The notes beneath the pieces were generated by a model that did not search any database, had not been told where the DNA came from, and worked only from the letters and a program-made list of their open reading frames with translations. 64,000 bases of DNA from Gaertneriomyces semiglobifer (Eukaryota > Chytridiomycota > Chytridiomycetes > Spizellomycetales > Spizellomycetaceae). The DNA is taken from assembly GCA_025558075.1 (NCBI GenBank), contig JAHLKF010000024.1, forward strand, positions 62,001 through 126,000, in the 5' to 3' direction. Positions 35,431 through 46,800 of this stretch are shown in pieces. The stretch's first letter is position 1; each line of letters opens with the position of its first letter. A program made the position numbers and the translations under genes.

Positions 35431-36163
35431 GGGCGTTATCAGGTCCATGAAAGCAGAGACTGTCTTGAGTTTTCAGAGTGGTATGCATAAGGCTCTGTCC
35501 AAGCATCCCTCTGAAAACAAAGTGCAACGTCCTCGATGGGCTCGGATATTGCGCAAGATAACGGAAGCGACCAACGATTCAGCCATTAAACGGGGGGCAC
35601 AGTTCCTGATCGATGAGTTCCGCCGAAACGACGACCAGCAGGCATTGAATGCCTCTTTTGGACAGGCACTAATATTGGAGTTGAAGTAACCCAGACGCAA
35701 CATGGGCAGAATCCTCTCATCAATTGTCGCATTACCTGATGATCTGGCCCAGGCAACTGCGTCGACCAACTTCCGCAATGAACTAGGATTGCCACTTATT
35801 CGGTCGCCGCAAGGCCTTGATCACGGTCATTCAATCAATGTTCGTCAACTACTCATTTGCAATTGGTCGTCCAGTGGATGAGAAGCGACAACTCACGATG
35901 GTCCGTGGGTCGTCGGGTGCTGGGAAATCTTTCTTTTTGAATCAGCTTGTGCGGTCATTTCTGTCGGATGCTGTCGCAATGGAAATGTTCTTAACGGGAA
36001 ACCTCAACATGGCTGACGATGACCTTCCGCAGCTCTGTCGGGATGCGATAGTGAAAGGGCTGGGAAGCTCCATGCCAGCAGAAGTGTACCTTCGTGTATG
36101 GTTCCTGAATTCTCTCGTCGCAAGCATGTTTCTGCCAACATCGGACTTATACGTAACGACGAT

Positions 36164-36286
36164 GACAACTAATAATACGTACTGTATCAACGAGCGCCAA
36201 CCAAGACGAGGTAGAGTTGGTGAGGTGCGACAACTAATAATACGTACTGTATCAACGAGCGCCAACCAAGACGAGGTAGAGTTGGT
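36164..36286. repeat. 65-bp tandem duplication inside a broken gene
   Basis: Two units start GACAACTAATAATACGTACT at 36164 and 36229. The second is identical for about 58 bp. The 65-bp period shifts the reading frame of the P-loop fragment. Confidence 0.93.
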
Positions 36287-36350
36287 CGCACCTAACCGGA
36301 GAACGTCACAGACTATACACGAGGAGGGCATACAATTAAGAGATGGCCCT

Positions 36351-36408
36351 GCACCGTTTGCCAAATATTTTGTACACTCCTGTTGCAGCAATATCTGGCA
36401 AACGGTGC
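36351..36408. repeat. 13-bp inverted repeat
   Basis: GCACCGTTTGCCA at 36351-36363 and its exact reverse complement at 36396-36408, with a 32-nt spacer. Lies in the damaged P-loop gene. Confidence 0.9.
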
Positions 36409-36700
36409 GAAGTGTTCTTGACATTGATCATGTGGCGGCGTGTCCAACCCGCTTCGCTTTCCGTTCAGCACGGCCCCTGATGAAGTTAGTGGAGGCGGGC
36501 GTGCAATTGCTCTGAGACATGGAAGTCTTGAACAGTGACCTTGTGTAGCGATTGGCTGGGCTTACCAGCCGCCAGGACTTGACCTTCGAGGAATCTGATG
36601 TCTTCTGGAAGCGCGCGAAACGAGAGTGCCGAATGAAAGATATTTCTGACCAGGCGTTGGATGTCGCCATTGAGCATGGTGTGGTGGCGAAGAGCATGTA

Positions 36701-37398
36701 AACAACTTGCGGTAGCTATATGGTACAATTCTATCCAATACTTCAAGGAGGAGCTTCGCAATTGCCTTACCTTCCTACTCCTTTCCTAGAGCACAGCCCC
36801 GCCAGTGTCCTGTAGGAAGTTACCACAGCAAAGTCTCTTTTGTTCGTGTTTGTGCCATTTTGTATGATAGTCCGCTATGATGCACAAGACGGCCCCCCGA
36901 GTGAACACCATTAGCCAAGGCACACCAATGCAGCTTGCCGAGCATTTTACCGGTCAAAGCCATCAAACGTCCCATGGGGCCAGGGCATGACGCAGTGTCC
37001 ACCAGCACGAGGATGAATTCGACCTCAAACCCATTTCGGCCCAAGGATTTGCAACGGCCTCGCCCAAAATGAAACTTGCGCCAATGAGTTTGCAAGAAAC
37101 CGTTGCCCCTAATGAAACTGACAGCCTGGAACCCTCGGGAGCGAAGATGAGCTGCGCTTGCCCGCAAGTCTACGGTTTTCCACTCGTCATGCTCAAAAAC
37201 CAGCGAATTTTCGGATGTCGCGAGGATGGTTACGACCTCAACCCATCTCTGTCGCCCGGTTAAGAACCACTCTCATGAAGCCAATGGATTTGCAACGGAG
37301 TCACTGCCCCAAATGACGCTTGTGCCAATGGATGTGCAAAACCGGTACCCAAATGAAACCGGCAAAGTGGGACTCCCGGGAGCGAAGCGAGATGAGCT
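36701..37398. repeat. Gene-poor stretch with an imperfect tandem duplication
   Basis: No supported gene. Sequence from about 37011 (CGAGGATG...GATTTGCAACGG...GGGAGCGAAG) recurs, diverged by substitutions and small indels, from about 37220 to 37398, giving a period of roughly 210-245 bp. The divergence shows it is older than the perfect duplications nearby. Confidence 0.6.
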
Positions 37399-37752
37399 CA
37401 TCGCACCTGTACATGAATTGAGCAATTAACAGAGTCACAGTACTATTGAGCGGAGTGTATTAACGTGAGCAGCAACGCGTAATACTTCATACTGGTCTGC
37501 TGATTCCATTGGCAAATGCGACTGAAGATTGGCAGCAGCAGTACACTCATGGTGATCAGAACATATAAGACGAGCGCAATAGACGAGGGCCACCAACATT
37601 TGATTACGTCTCCGTGAGAACACACATAAGGCAATGTATACCATGTGGTTGGACTCGTTAGGAATTCATCGCACCTGTACATGAATTGAGCAATTAACAG
37701 AGTCACAGTACTATTGAGCGGAGTGTATTAACGTGAGCAGCAACGCGTAATA
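37399..37752. repeat. Paired 86-bp direct repeats, 268 bp apart
   Basis: An 86-bp block starting CATCGCACCTGTACATGAAT is present at 37399-37484 and 37667-37752 with essentially perfect identity. The right copy contributes the last codons of the broken minus-strand gene (VAAHVNTLRSIVL); the left copy is an isolated repeat of that end. About 180 bp of unrelated sequence lies between. Confidence 0.92.
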
Positions 37753-38973
37753 ACGTGGTGCGAGTATGCATTGAGAGCGCCAGCCATACAGAAGTTGATG
37801 CTTGGTCAACATCAATTCCCCAAATCCACGCTCCCTGGTTGCGTAGGGTCTCACTGGCATCAACAGTAGTCAGGCCGTTTTCCTCCTCTCGCATGGCCTT
37901 GACGACTTGCTCGCGCTCTTGCAGCCTTAAGTACACTGTTGCCAGCAGCTCTGCAACTCGCAAGAGCTTCACTCGATCCTCCCAGAAGGTAGGAATCTCT
38001 GCGCTTCTGAGCTCTAGATGCTCCCAGTTTTTACCATTGGATGCTAGCTTGGTGGTTGTCAGCGTCAGGCGGTCTAAGATGGACTGGACCCCGAGGATCT
38101 GCAGCTTCACCGCTGTGGCGAACGCAGCATCCTTGTGATTTGCGAGCTGAATTTTCAGTGCATGGGCCATGATAAGCCACGGCTGCCTGCATGGTCTCAG
38201 ACCTGCTGTTCATGGGGTATTCTCCCCACATGAATCGAACGAGTCCCGTAGATGATGCAAGTGCCTCAAAAATTGGGACAACATCCCGGATCCATGTTGT
38301 CCGCTCATTGGACTTGCGCGTCATATTCTGGGGCTTTCGTGCAGTCGACTTCCGATAGAACTTCCGGAGTCGCTGAAGTTGCTTTGGGGGGCGTGGAGGC
38401 AAGGCGATGTTGACGCAATTTCAGCGACTCCGGAAAGACATTGTGGGACCCCAATGTGCGGTCCTTCTCCTGGTTTGTGCGAAACTCGTTCATGATCGTG
38501 GAAGACCCTGGCGCCAACGAGGTACTTGACAGTGCAATGGTAACAATGTCCCGAAGAGATGCTAACAGCACCTTGATGTAGTTTCGGCTTTTTAGGTGTA
38601 TGCGTGTCAAACGGATTTTCCGGAATGTGGTAGCTAATAGAGCCTTTCCGGTTTCCACATGGCCAGTTGACTTGCGGCGCCTTCGCGTTGGTGTGCATGG
38701 CTCTGGTTGCTCCTCCACAACAGGATCCAGTTCACTTTGAATCTCATCAATGCCTTCTTCAACGGCTCTGTAGCCTACTTGCCGCCCTTTCTGGAGGATC
38801 CTCCGCCTTTCTTGCTGAAGCGCACCCTCATCCAAAGAGTTGAGCCGTCTTGTGTCATATGCCTGGAGAAACGCTCGCTCCTTGATGTGGTGATACTGGA
38901 TGCATTGTTCGGCATGATCACGAATGCCTTTCTGGATGTTCGGCGCCTCTTTTAACGTCCGAAGAAAGTACAT
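37703..38973 (-). pseudogene. Damaged member of a putative nuclease-like family
   Basis: Three coding-like blocks on the minus strand in different frames. Block A is 38973-38305 (KGIRDHAEQCIQYHHIKERA, then a basic RRRRKSTGH). Block B is about 38370-38190 (RKFYRKSTARK, IFEALASSTGLVRFMWGEY). Block C is 38170-37703 (AFATAVKLQILGVQ, LRSAEIPTFWED, ELLATVYLRLQERE). The layout, with a C-terminal strand pair and then E-IP and a closing helix, resembles fragments at 42.3 and 46.8 kb. A 16-bp inverted repeat lies near the A/B break. The B/C junction would need a 34-nt intron, too short, so I read frameshifts. The call of one gene is inference. Confidence 0.5.
38362..38435. repeat. 16-bp inverted repeat at a frame break
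   Basis: TTCCGGAGTCGCTGAA at 38362-38377 and its exact reverse complement at 38420-38435, with a 42-nt spacer. It coincides with the place where the minus-strand coding frame of the damaged gene changes. Confidence 0.9.
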
Positions 38974-39699
38974 CCATTTGTCGTCGACGCTCTCCGCCGA
39001 CTTGGTCGTCAGGACCTGGTCTTGGATGGTGTTTTATGATGACGGTATGCCTCCCCCAGTTTGCTGCCTCAACGCCGACGCCAATGCCATCGCTTTCAAT
39101 ACCCAGTGTCGCCGCAAGAACTGGTCCAACAAAATACTTGGCCCAACTGCGACTGCGTTCCTAGTAAGGGTTGCTTCATGATACAACGTGACAACACTGT
39201 GTGAAAACGCGAGGAAACCCTGCGACTGGCACTCTGTAGTCTACCGTCTACAGTCTAACTAGTCTAGCAAACAATTGATGGCGCAAGCTGCTACTTAAAA
39301 AACATCTCGTTCTTAATGATGGTAGTGCTCGGTAAAATCAAACCAGATCTTATTATGGTCGTGCTACTGAACTAATAAATATGGTGCGGTTGCGTTTATC
39401 GAACTATTTCAAGTATCAGAGCTACTACAAAGTCGTCTGGTCACGAATGAATACATGATACGTATATATACAGACACTCCTACGTCGATGATCCGCTATG
39501 AACAGGCAGAAGCTTGAAGAACGGTGTTAGAAAGCGCTATGTGATCACGAATGTCCGAATACACCGCTCCGCGATGTTCCATCCAGAAGTGTCGTTTACA
39601 GACACGTACGGTTAGATCCAGATCTAGGATAAAGCGCCAAGCTGTCGCTTTCTGCAGGCCAAGATTATCATCAAGCTGGACAGTACCACAAACGATCAA
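38974..39699. other. Intergenic region, nothing supported
   Basis: About 700 bp between the damaged minus-strand gene and the 39.7 kb frame. A plus-strand frame at 38924-39181 has no motif. I see no repeat or RNA gene. Confidence 0.4.
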
Positions 39700-40197
39700 A
39701 TGGAGGCCCAAGACTCCGGGATATTCGTTCCGCGATCACACCTGTCCCCGTGGCAGATCGAGTTTTCGCTTTTTGATCCTGACACCACACCATCCGTTTC
39801 GGAGCTGCAGGTGATGAAGGCGCTAAAAGAAGGACATTTACGGACCCTCGTAGTACAAGCTATAGCTGAGCGTACCGATATCGAAATGCAACTTCGCACT
39901 GGATACGATGTTGTTTTCGGTACCCGTGGCGCCGACTGCACTACTTTCAGGGAGCATCGTATAACTCCCACATCCTTGCTTTTCCGGCAACACAACCGTA
40001 AAAGCTTTGATTTCGATCAAACTGCTGAACTAGCCAAGCTGCTCATGGCCGAACTGCAGCGCTACGTAGGACACAGGATCGGATGTCAAATTAGTCGAGA
40101 GTTGGACATGTGGTCAGATGAGGACGAAAAGTCTGAAAACAAGCGAAAACTTGAATCAACAGATGTCGAAAGCATCAGTTCCACGAAGAAGCGTTAG
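39700..40197 (+). CDS. Hypothetical protein, 165 residues
   Basis: An intact ATG-to-stop frame with a protein-like, soluble composition (LSPWQIEFSLFDPDT, LRTGYDVVFGTRGADC) and a charged C-terminus ending STKKR that could be a nuclear signal. No intron is needed. It precedes a degenerate coding stretch on the same strand and may be the surviving first part of a longer gene. No family recognised. Confidence 0.4.
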   Translation: MEAQDSGIFVPRSHLSPWQIEFSLFDPDTTPSVSELQVMKALKEGHLRTLVVQAIAERTDIEMQLRTGYDVVFGTRGADCTTFREHRITPTSLLFRQHNRKSFDFDQTAELAKLLMAELQRYVGHRIGCQISRELDMWSDEDEKSENKRKLESTDVESISSTKKR

Positions 40198-40347
40198 AAC
40201 TTTGCAGAGTTGGGGTACCCTATGGCTCTCATTCCGTAATGTCCATTTCAATATTATGTCGAGGGCTACCGCTACTCTGACTCATAGAAGCTATACTTCT
40301 ACTTATGTTACAACTTGCATTCCCATCTTCCCCCCTTTTGAACGCAT

Positions 40348-40415
40348 GTCATTGGGCAGTCCAACTGCTAATGATTGAGCCGGTTCTCGAACGTCATTGG
40401 GCAGTCCAACTGCTA
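40348..40415. repeat. 23-bp direct repeat
   Basis: GTCATTGGGCAGTCCAACTG... is repeated exactly at 40348-40370 and 40393-40415. Non-coding spacer. Confidence 0.88.
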
Positions 40416-40478
40416 TCAGCTTCTGAGATTCCTTCTTTGGATAGGCTGTCGCCCAACACTGATAAGTTTGCGTAAAAG

Positions 40479-41292
<814 letters not shown>

Positions 41293-41331
41293 CAAGAGCT
41301 ATTTTGCGCACGACGAGAATATTGATCTTGG

Positions 41332-42156
41332 ATGAAGGTATGTATATGCAACAAGTCCCACTCGGCCCCTTGGAACGCCGACCAAGTGGCTGATCCATTC
41401 CACGCACATCCTACTTTTTCTCAGCGACTTTCGGAATTGATCAACAAAACAGAAATCCAAACCCAGCAACCGCGCAACCCAAGAGCGAAATCACGAATAA
41501 TAGTGGCAGCGGAAATGGCGCATGCTCAGTGACAGTCCTTGTTCGGAAAGGCGCCCAGGTGTTCCGCATACTCAAGCCATCCCTGACAGTCCATTCTCAG
41601 CGATGGTCAGTCGGTTGACAAGGGCGTCGGGGCCAAAAGAAAAGTCCCGAGCGACAACTAGGACACGTTGCGACGCTCCGTATTGCTCGATTCCGGACAC
41701 TTCTCTCCCTTTTCACAGAGCACTGGAAAATATACTAGGCTCGGTCTGCTCGGCCGCTGTACGAGTGGAGCAAGACCACGGCGGGTCCGTCGCAGGTAAA
41801 GCGGCGAATAAACAAAAGGTCGAGGTGTCCCGGCACCTGATATCCCCAACTAAGTGACGAAAAGAGCTACACAACACCCTCGACAGAACGACTGCATAGC
41901 CACTGGGTCGGTAGACAAGGCTCGGCGGGATGCGGCAACCCCACTCGACACCAGGATACTCACCGATTGGGAACGGTGCTGCTCGAGGACCGAGAAGCTC
42001 CGCGCGACCCTGTCTTCGGGACTGGCGGCGCAAATCCAAAAGCGACGGATGATGGAAGACGAACTGGACAAACAAACATCCAATCGTGATGTGCCGCATG
42101 GTAATCTGGATAAGGGCGCGTGCATTCAGCACATTGGAGCTTACGGTGCGACCTAA
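41332..42156 (+). pseudogene. Coding-like fragments, unknown
   Basis: Short protein-like pieces on the plus strand, including FHAHPTFSQRLSELINKT near 41400 and LDTRILTDWERCC with AQIQKRRMMEDELDKQ near 41945-42080. They are in different frames, separated by stops. I cannot join them and recognise no family. Could also be chance frames. Confidence 0.25.
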
Positions 42157-42270
42157 AGCGACGGTTTTCAAAGCGCTTGACAGGAACAAATAGCAAATAT
42201 ATGTAGATGAACATATATACAAATAACGAACCAAACGAACCAGCTCTTACGAACTTCACGGCAGCGGCAG

Positions 42271-43975
42271 CTAATCCCGGATGGTCGATTCCCCCTCCCG
42301 GGCATCTTCCATCGCCATTAGATCATTCTCTGCATCGACCAGTTCCTCGAAGCGCTGTTTCAGCAACCATCCCAGTTCCACGTACTGGACAATGGCGGCC
42401 GTCATGCTTGGCGCGAAGGCCAGCTTAAAAGTGGTCAGCTCAGTGGCTTGAACCATCTGCGGAGCCACCACGCGATGGCTCAGCGGAGCTACCGCGTGAT
42501 GGCTCAGCAATATCAGTCGCTTCCCAATCCCATGAAGGGTCAGAACCTCGATCTTCTCCGCGTACTGCCCATTCTTCCGCGTAAATCGACTCAGACGACC
42601 AGTTAGTGTCTTAACCGCTTCTTCATCCAATTTGATGGCATCCTGCTTGGTATGGGGTGCCTGTTGCCCTGTGGTTGGAGGCCCCGAAATTTCTACCAAC
42701 AAAAAGTCGCCGAGGCATTCTTTACTGACACACCCAATATCATGGTGACGCACGGCTCCTGCCACCACTGTGTCTGTGGCCGCATAGGACGACTCACGGG
42801 CCGAGGAGGCGCGCGAGCTGGCTAGGTATGTAGCATCTTGAACGGTCGTGCTCTGCCGCTCAATCCATCTAATGGACGCGACAGCAAAGATTCGCTCTAA
42901 TACTGTGAAACCTACTGCAAGGTGCTCGACAATGTACTGACGCTCTGAGCCCTGGACAGGAATGGCCCCTCTGTGGAACAGGATGCCGTAGCTCACAAAG
43001 TGGGCCAGCACAAACGCAGAAAAGTCTTTGTGTTTTCGGTCACGGGAAGCCCTGGCCTTGGCATGTGCTTGCGACAGCATTGGCAACAGCAATTGACAGT
43101 GGCGGCCAATCTTCCTCCTTCGCTTTTCTCACGGCGACCACAACATTCTCCACGAGTTTTTTCATGGATTCAGTCCAGTTGTATCGGACTTTTACAGAAC
43201 CCACTCCGAAGTCCCATCCCCTTGTAAGGGATCACGAAATTTGCAGGAACCTGGAACGTTGCCTGTTCCGGGGTTGTCAGTCGCGGACGGACTTCTGGCA
43301 CAATATGCTCCTCAATTGGATTGGGCCAACGGAGCCTCAGCCGGGCACTTGCGAGCTTTCCTCGCGGGAGCAACAGCGCTTGGGGCCTAGTCGACGGTAT
43401 ATGCTGACGGGGCATATGAAAAATCATCGCCTCTGTTTTGGCGCCAGGCGGAGTGCTACAACATCCCGGGACAAGGTCAGGGTATGCAGTATGCAACGCC
43501 TGGGCAATCTGGGAAAGAAACATGTTCTTCTTGGCTTCGTTGGACCGCGCGTGCCACCGCCCGCTTATGGTCGTGTGACCAATTTTCATCGGAAACATGG
43601 TCCCAGAATTCAGCATCAGCCAGCTCGGCATGGGCATTTACCGCGAGCTCGTACTTGTGCTAGTCGTGCTTCGAGCATACGTAGTACATATGCCTTCGCG
43701 TGTGGCACTTCATACTTCCTAGTGCAACGGCATCCGTCACCAGGTTGAACGCCTGGTACGTAATTTCGGGTCGGCGCTCTGTGAGAAAACCTTGGTTAGA
43801 GGTGGTGACACTAACGCTGTATTCTGCAGCAAATGTGCATACGTGTCAAGCACTTTGTGATTGCAAGCCTGGGGACGCCCAGCCTTGCGTAGAAGTCTAG
43901 GGTATCATCGTAGTCTTCCAGCTCTGAGAACGTCCTTGACCTCTTCTTTCGAAGCCACGTGGCCGGTTCACTCAT
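42271..43975 (-). pseudogene. Damaged putative PD-(D/E)XK-like family gene
   Basis: Reading on the minus strand from ATG 43975: MSEPATWLRKKRSRTFSELE, then a good intron 43779-43842 (64 nt) to RRPEITYQAFNLVTDAVALG. An in-frame TAG near 43663 precedes HKYELAVNAHAELADAEFW; then IAQALHTAYPDLVPG. A one-base shift near 43205 leads to VRYNWTESMKKLVENVVV, and another near 43050 to a 273-codon frame ending at 42271. That last frame has GDFLLVEISGPPTTG followed by a Lys-rich helix, a plausible Asp/Glu-x-x catalytic strand, then beta-rich sequence and a closing helix. One stop and two or more shifts make a pseudogene most likely, though unusual splicing is possible. Confidence 0.5.
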
Positions 43976-44432
43976 CTTATTATATATCTGACTGTGTGAG
44001 GTCTGAATCAATGGGAACGGGTTTGATTGCAAGTATGATGGGGGGCCAGACGAGTCCGCCTGTTCCCACTCACGCACTCACATTATACCGTATTATAATA
44101 CCACGCGGAAGACTATTTCTCGGAGACTACCTCGTTAATAGTCCCCTAGTAATAGCCCCGATCGTGTCGTCGGCGACAGGCGTGGGAAAAACGAATGCAC
44201 ACATGAGTATGATCTCTGATTAACGTTAACAGCAATTTTCAGTTTTGGTGAAGCTTAGATAATTGCGGGAATGTGGAGTGTTGCAGCTTGCTCAAGTTGA
44301 TCCAATGAGGTCGCGATTATTGGAACGCCGACACAATCATTGGGGCTGCAATGAGAATTCAACAGGTAGCAACTCTTCTCCTAGTGCTAGTGCTAGCAGT
44401 GATGCTCAGACTGCTTCGGGTTGTAGCGTTGC

Positions 44433-44490
44433 CTTCGAGGGAATGAACAGACGTATCATAATTATGATACGTCTGTTCATCCCCTCGAAG
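44433..44490. repeat. 28-bp near-perfect inverted repeat with 2-nt spacer
   Basis: Left arm 44433-44460 and right arm 44463-44490 are reverse complements at 27 of 28 positions, centred on TCATAATTATGA. Such an extended palindrome would form a cruciform or, if transcribed, a strong hairpin. It sits in an otherwise unremarkable open frame. Confidence 0.95.
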
Positions 44491-44661
44491 TTCTCCAAGA
44501 TTGTTAGAAGCAAATTGATTGGGATTGGAGGGCCATCTAATGCATACAAACAAGAGCAAGTAAAATGAAAGGTAATAAGTAGTGAAGACTAAAGAAACGA
44601 TTTAAGGTAGGATTATCTACACTGAAGCCACCCCAGATGAAACCTACAAAATCATGGACGT

Positions 44662-44871
44662 GGTATTAGTGAGTTATAGCATGCTTGTTACTGGCTTTTT
44701 ACGACAATCAGTGCCCTCGAACTGCTGCTTGGTGCTCTCGTGCAGTGTAGAATAGCCCTCGACCTTCAGTCTCGGGCGATTAGTGTTCTGCACTCGACCT
44801 AACTCGCAAACGCAGCTCTCGGGCACTGATTGTTGTAAATAACTCTGCGCGCGGTGCTATAACTGGTACTT
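44662..44871. mobile_element. MITE-like non-autonomous DNA element, copy 2
   Basis: About 210 bp, related to the element at 15.24-15.41 kb in reverse orientation. Its right end, reverse-complemented, begins GTACCAGTTATAGCAC and continues through GTGCCCGAGAGCTGC and GTGCAGAACACT, matching copy 1. It retains an internal block of about 43 bp that copy 1 lacks. Terminal inverted repeats carry TTATAGCATGCTTGTTAC. No coding capacity. Confidence 0.78.
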
Positions 44872-46800
44872 ATTACGCGAGGAATGAATATGTCTCGGGA
44901 AATGCTCAACCAAACGTTAGCAAACGCATTGAATATGATTAGTATAAACCTTGAGGCGTTGATGATAGGTCTGGACGTCAATGAGCAACTGGTGGTGGCA
45001 TCACTCAGGAGGTTGCGTCAATGTTGACTTTCGCATCGGTTGGCAATCAAACTCGAGACTAAGGAACGACGACAACAACCTTGGACACCAGTAGGATAGT
45101 CTTCACCAATTGGTCAGAGAGTGCTCAGATTGTTAACATGTTCGTAGACCCCGGAATTTCTGTGATTTGGGAGCATGAGCGGCAAATGTTGGCGAGGACT
45201 CAACCTGCCATCGGTACGGAAGCGGTTGGAGGTAGTTGAGTTACTCGCAAGGTTGAAGAATGGCAGGCATTGGTAGGTAGGCCAATACCTATATGTCTAT
45301 GTGTTTGGGCACGTTTTCTTCGCCGTAGTTAAGTTGACGTGCCTGCATGGGAAAATGATAGGCGTTCGATCCAGGCTGGATATGTGTATATATGGGAATA
45401 GAGGAGAAAATTACAAGTGGAAAAGCACGAGACATCCATTATGCAGTTGTTGATGGCATCCTTCAAGTGATGTAGATACTATCGCCCTTGGATGCCGTCT
45501 GGATACCCGACATCAGAACACACAAGGCACCGACAAGGGCCGAAGCTGACGAGAACTTGTTGGCAACACCGGCGCGGAAAAAAAGGGAGCATCGTGAAAT
45601 CAAAGAGGAGAACGAACCCACGTCTAAAATTGAACAGAATGAGGACTGCTTCCCAGTATGCCTGCGAGTGTCGATGCCCCAGCTGTTGGATCTGGTGCAC
45701 CGGGATATGGTCTTGGCAAGGTACAGACAAGTAGGTCTCTCGCCTATCTGAACCAATATCCTCTCATGCCGTTGATTTGCTCGGTGTCCCGCTTTTTATG
45801 CGTGAGGATCCACGAATGGGCTTCAACGACATCTTTCTGCTTGACGGAATTTCAGTAATGTTAGATATTAGGCGCATGCATATCCCGCTTTGCACCAGGG
45901 ATTTGGTGAGCAAGGATCAACATCTTGTGACCTTTCGCTCCTTATGGACTCACGTCATTATGTGAGAGCACAGCGAACAACGCGCGGGCCGGTGAGAAAA
46001 TCCAAACGCGCAAGGAGGATGTCCCCGATTTGACGTCAACATTGTTGATTGGATGATAAGACTTCTTGGGGGACAACCTTTCTGATCAAAGCGACCTACT
46101 TGGAAATCTGCGAGCCATACTCATTCATAGGTGGTTCGCGGACTTTGCCAGCTCCACCTCTGCTCCCATTGATCTCGATGGAGAGGAGAGAAACGAAGCT
46201 TCTTAAGACCTCCGAGATTGACATTTCTAACCGGTCGTCCAGCTTGCTAATGAGAACGGTATCACGCGGCACCTTCGTGAAGCGTGGAACACTGGATAGG
46301 GCGAATATAGCTCTCCTCTTGAGCTAGTTCAACAACGGAGTAGGATCAACCTGCTCTTGCGCTGTCAAAGACATCGTTCAGTAAATGCAGTTCGGATCCT
46401 TTTGACCTTAACGGCTTGTCGAAGACAATCCATTGAATCGGCCAGGATTGCCAGGCTAACCTGGTGAACATTGTTAGTATCTTTGCTGTCCGCACCAATG
46501 ATTTACCACTGGAGCTTTTGTTTGAAGCATATTCACTTTCGTGTCAACAGGTTGCCGTGTGAACCCACCGCTGTGCGGCACTCTCCTGCGCATTCTGAAA
46601 ATCTCGGAGGTGTTTCCTTCCTACAAGATGTTTGGATATTGACCGAGCGGGCTGTCCGTGCTTCTGTGGGAAGTGCGCATAACGGCCTGATTTACTCTTC
46701 TCCTGAATATGTACAGCCAGCTAGCGTGGTCCGAGGTGCTCATATTATGTTTGAGTTGGATGGTTACGGACAATGCACTAATCTCACAGTTGACTTTGTA
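44872..46800. other. Gene-poor stretch, no supported gene
   Basis: About 1.9 kb. Small frames such as 45488-45751, 46049-46327 and 46471-46857 are protein-like only in part and show no motif. They may be further decayed fragments upstream of the 46.8 kb gene. No tRNA, repeat array or clear promoter seen. Confidence 0.35.

Larger units (their letters stand above)
35447..36700 (+). pseudogene. Degenerate P-loop NTPase gene, crinkler-like
   Basis: Coding-like segments in shifting frames on the plus strand. Segment one (35447-35689) ends in a stop; a second lies near 35703-35800 (MGRILSSIVALPDDLAQ). A third, 35817-36515, has a Walker A GSSGAGKSF after FAIGRPVDEKRQ. A tail, 36545-36700, codes LTFEESDVFWKRAKRE in another frame. 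A 65-bp tandem duplication (not a multiple of three) and a 13-bp inverted repeat interrupt the third segment. The P-loop context resembles NTPase parts of crinkler-type and STAND proteins. I judge it broken. Confidence 0.5.
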
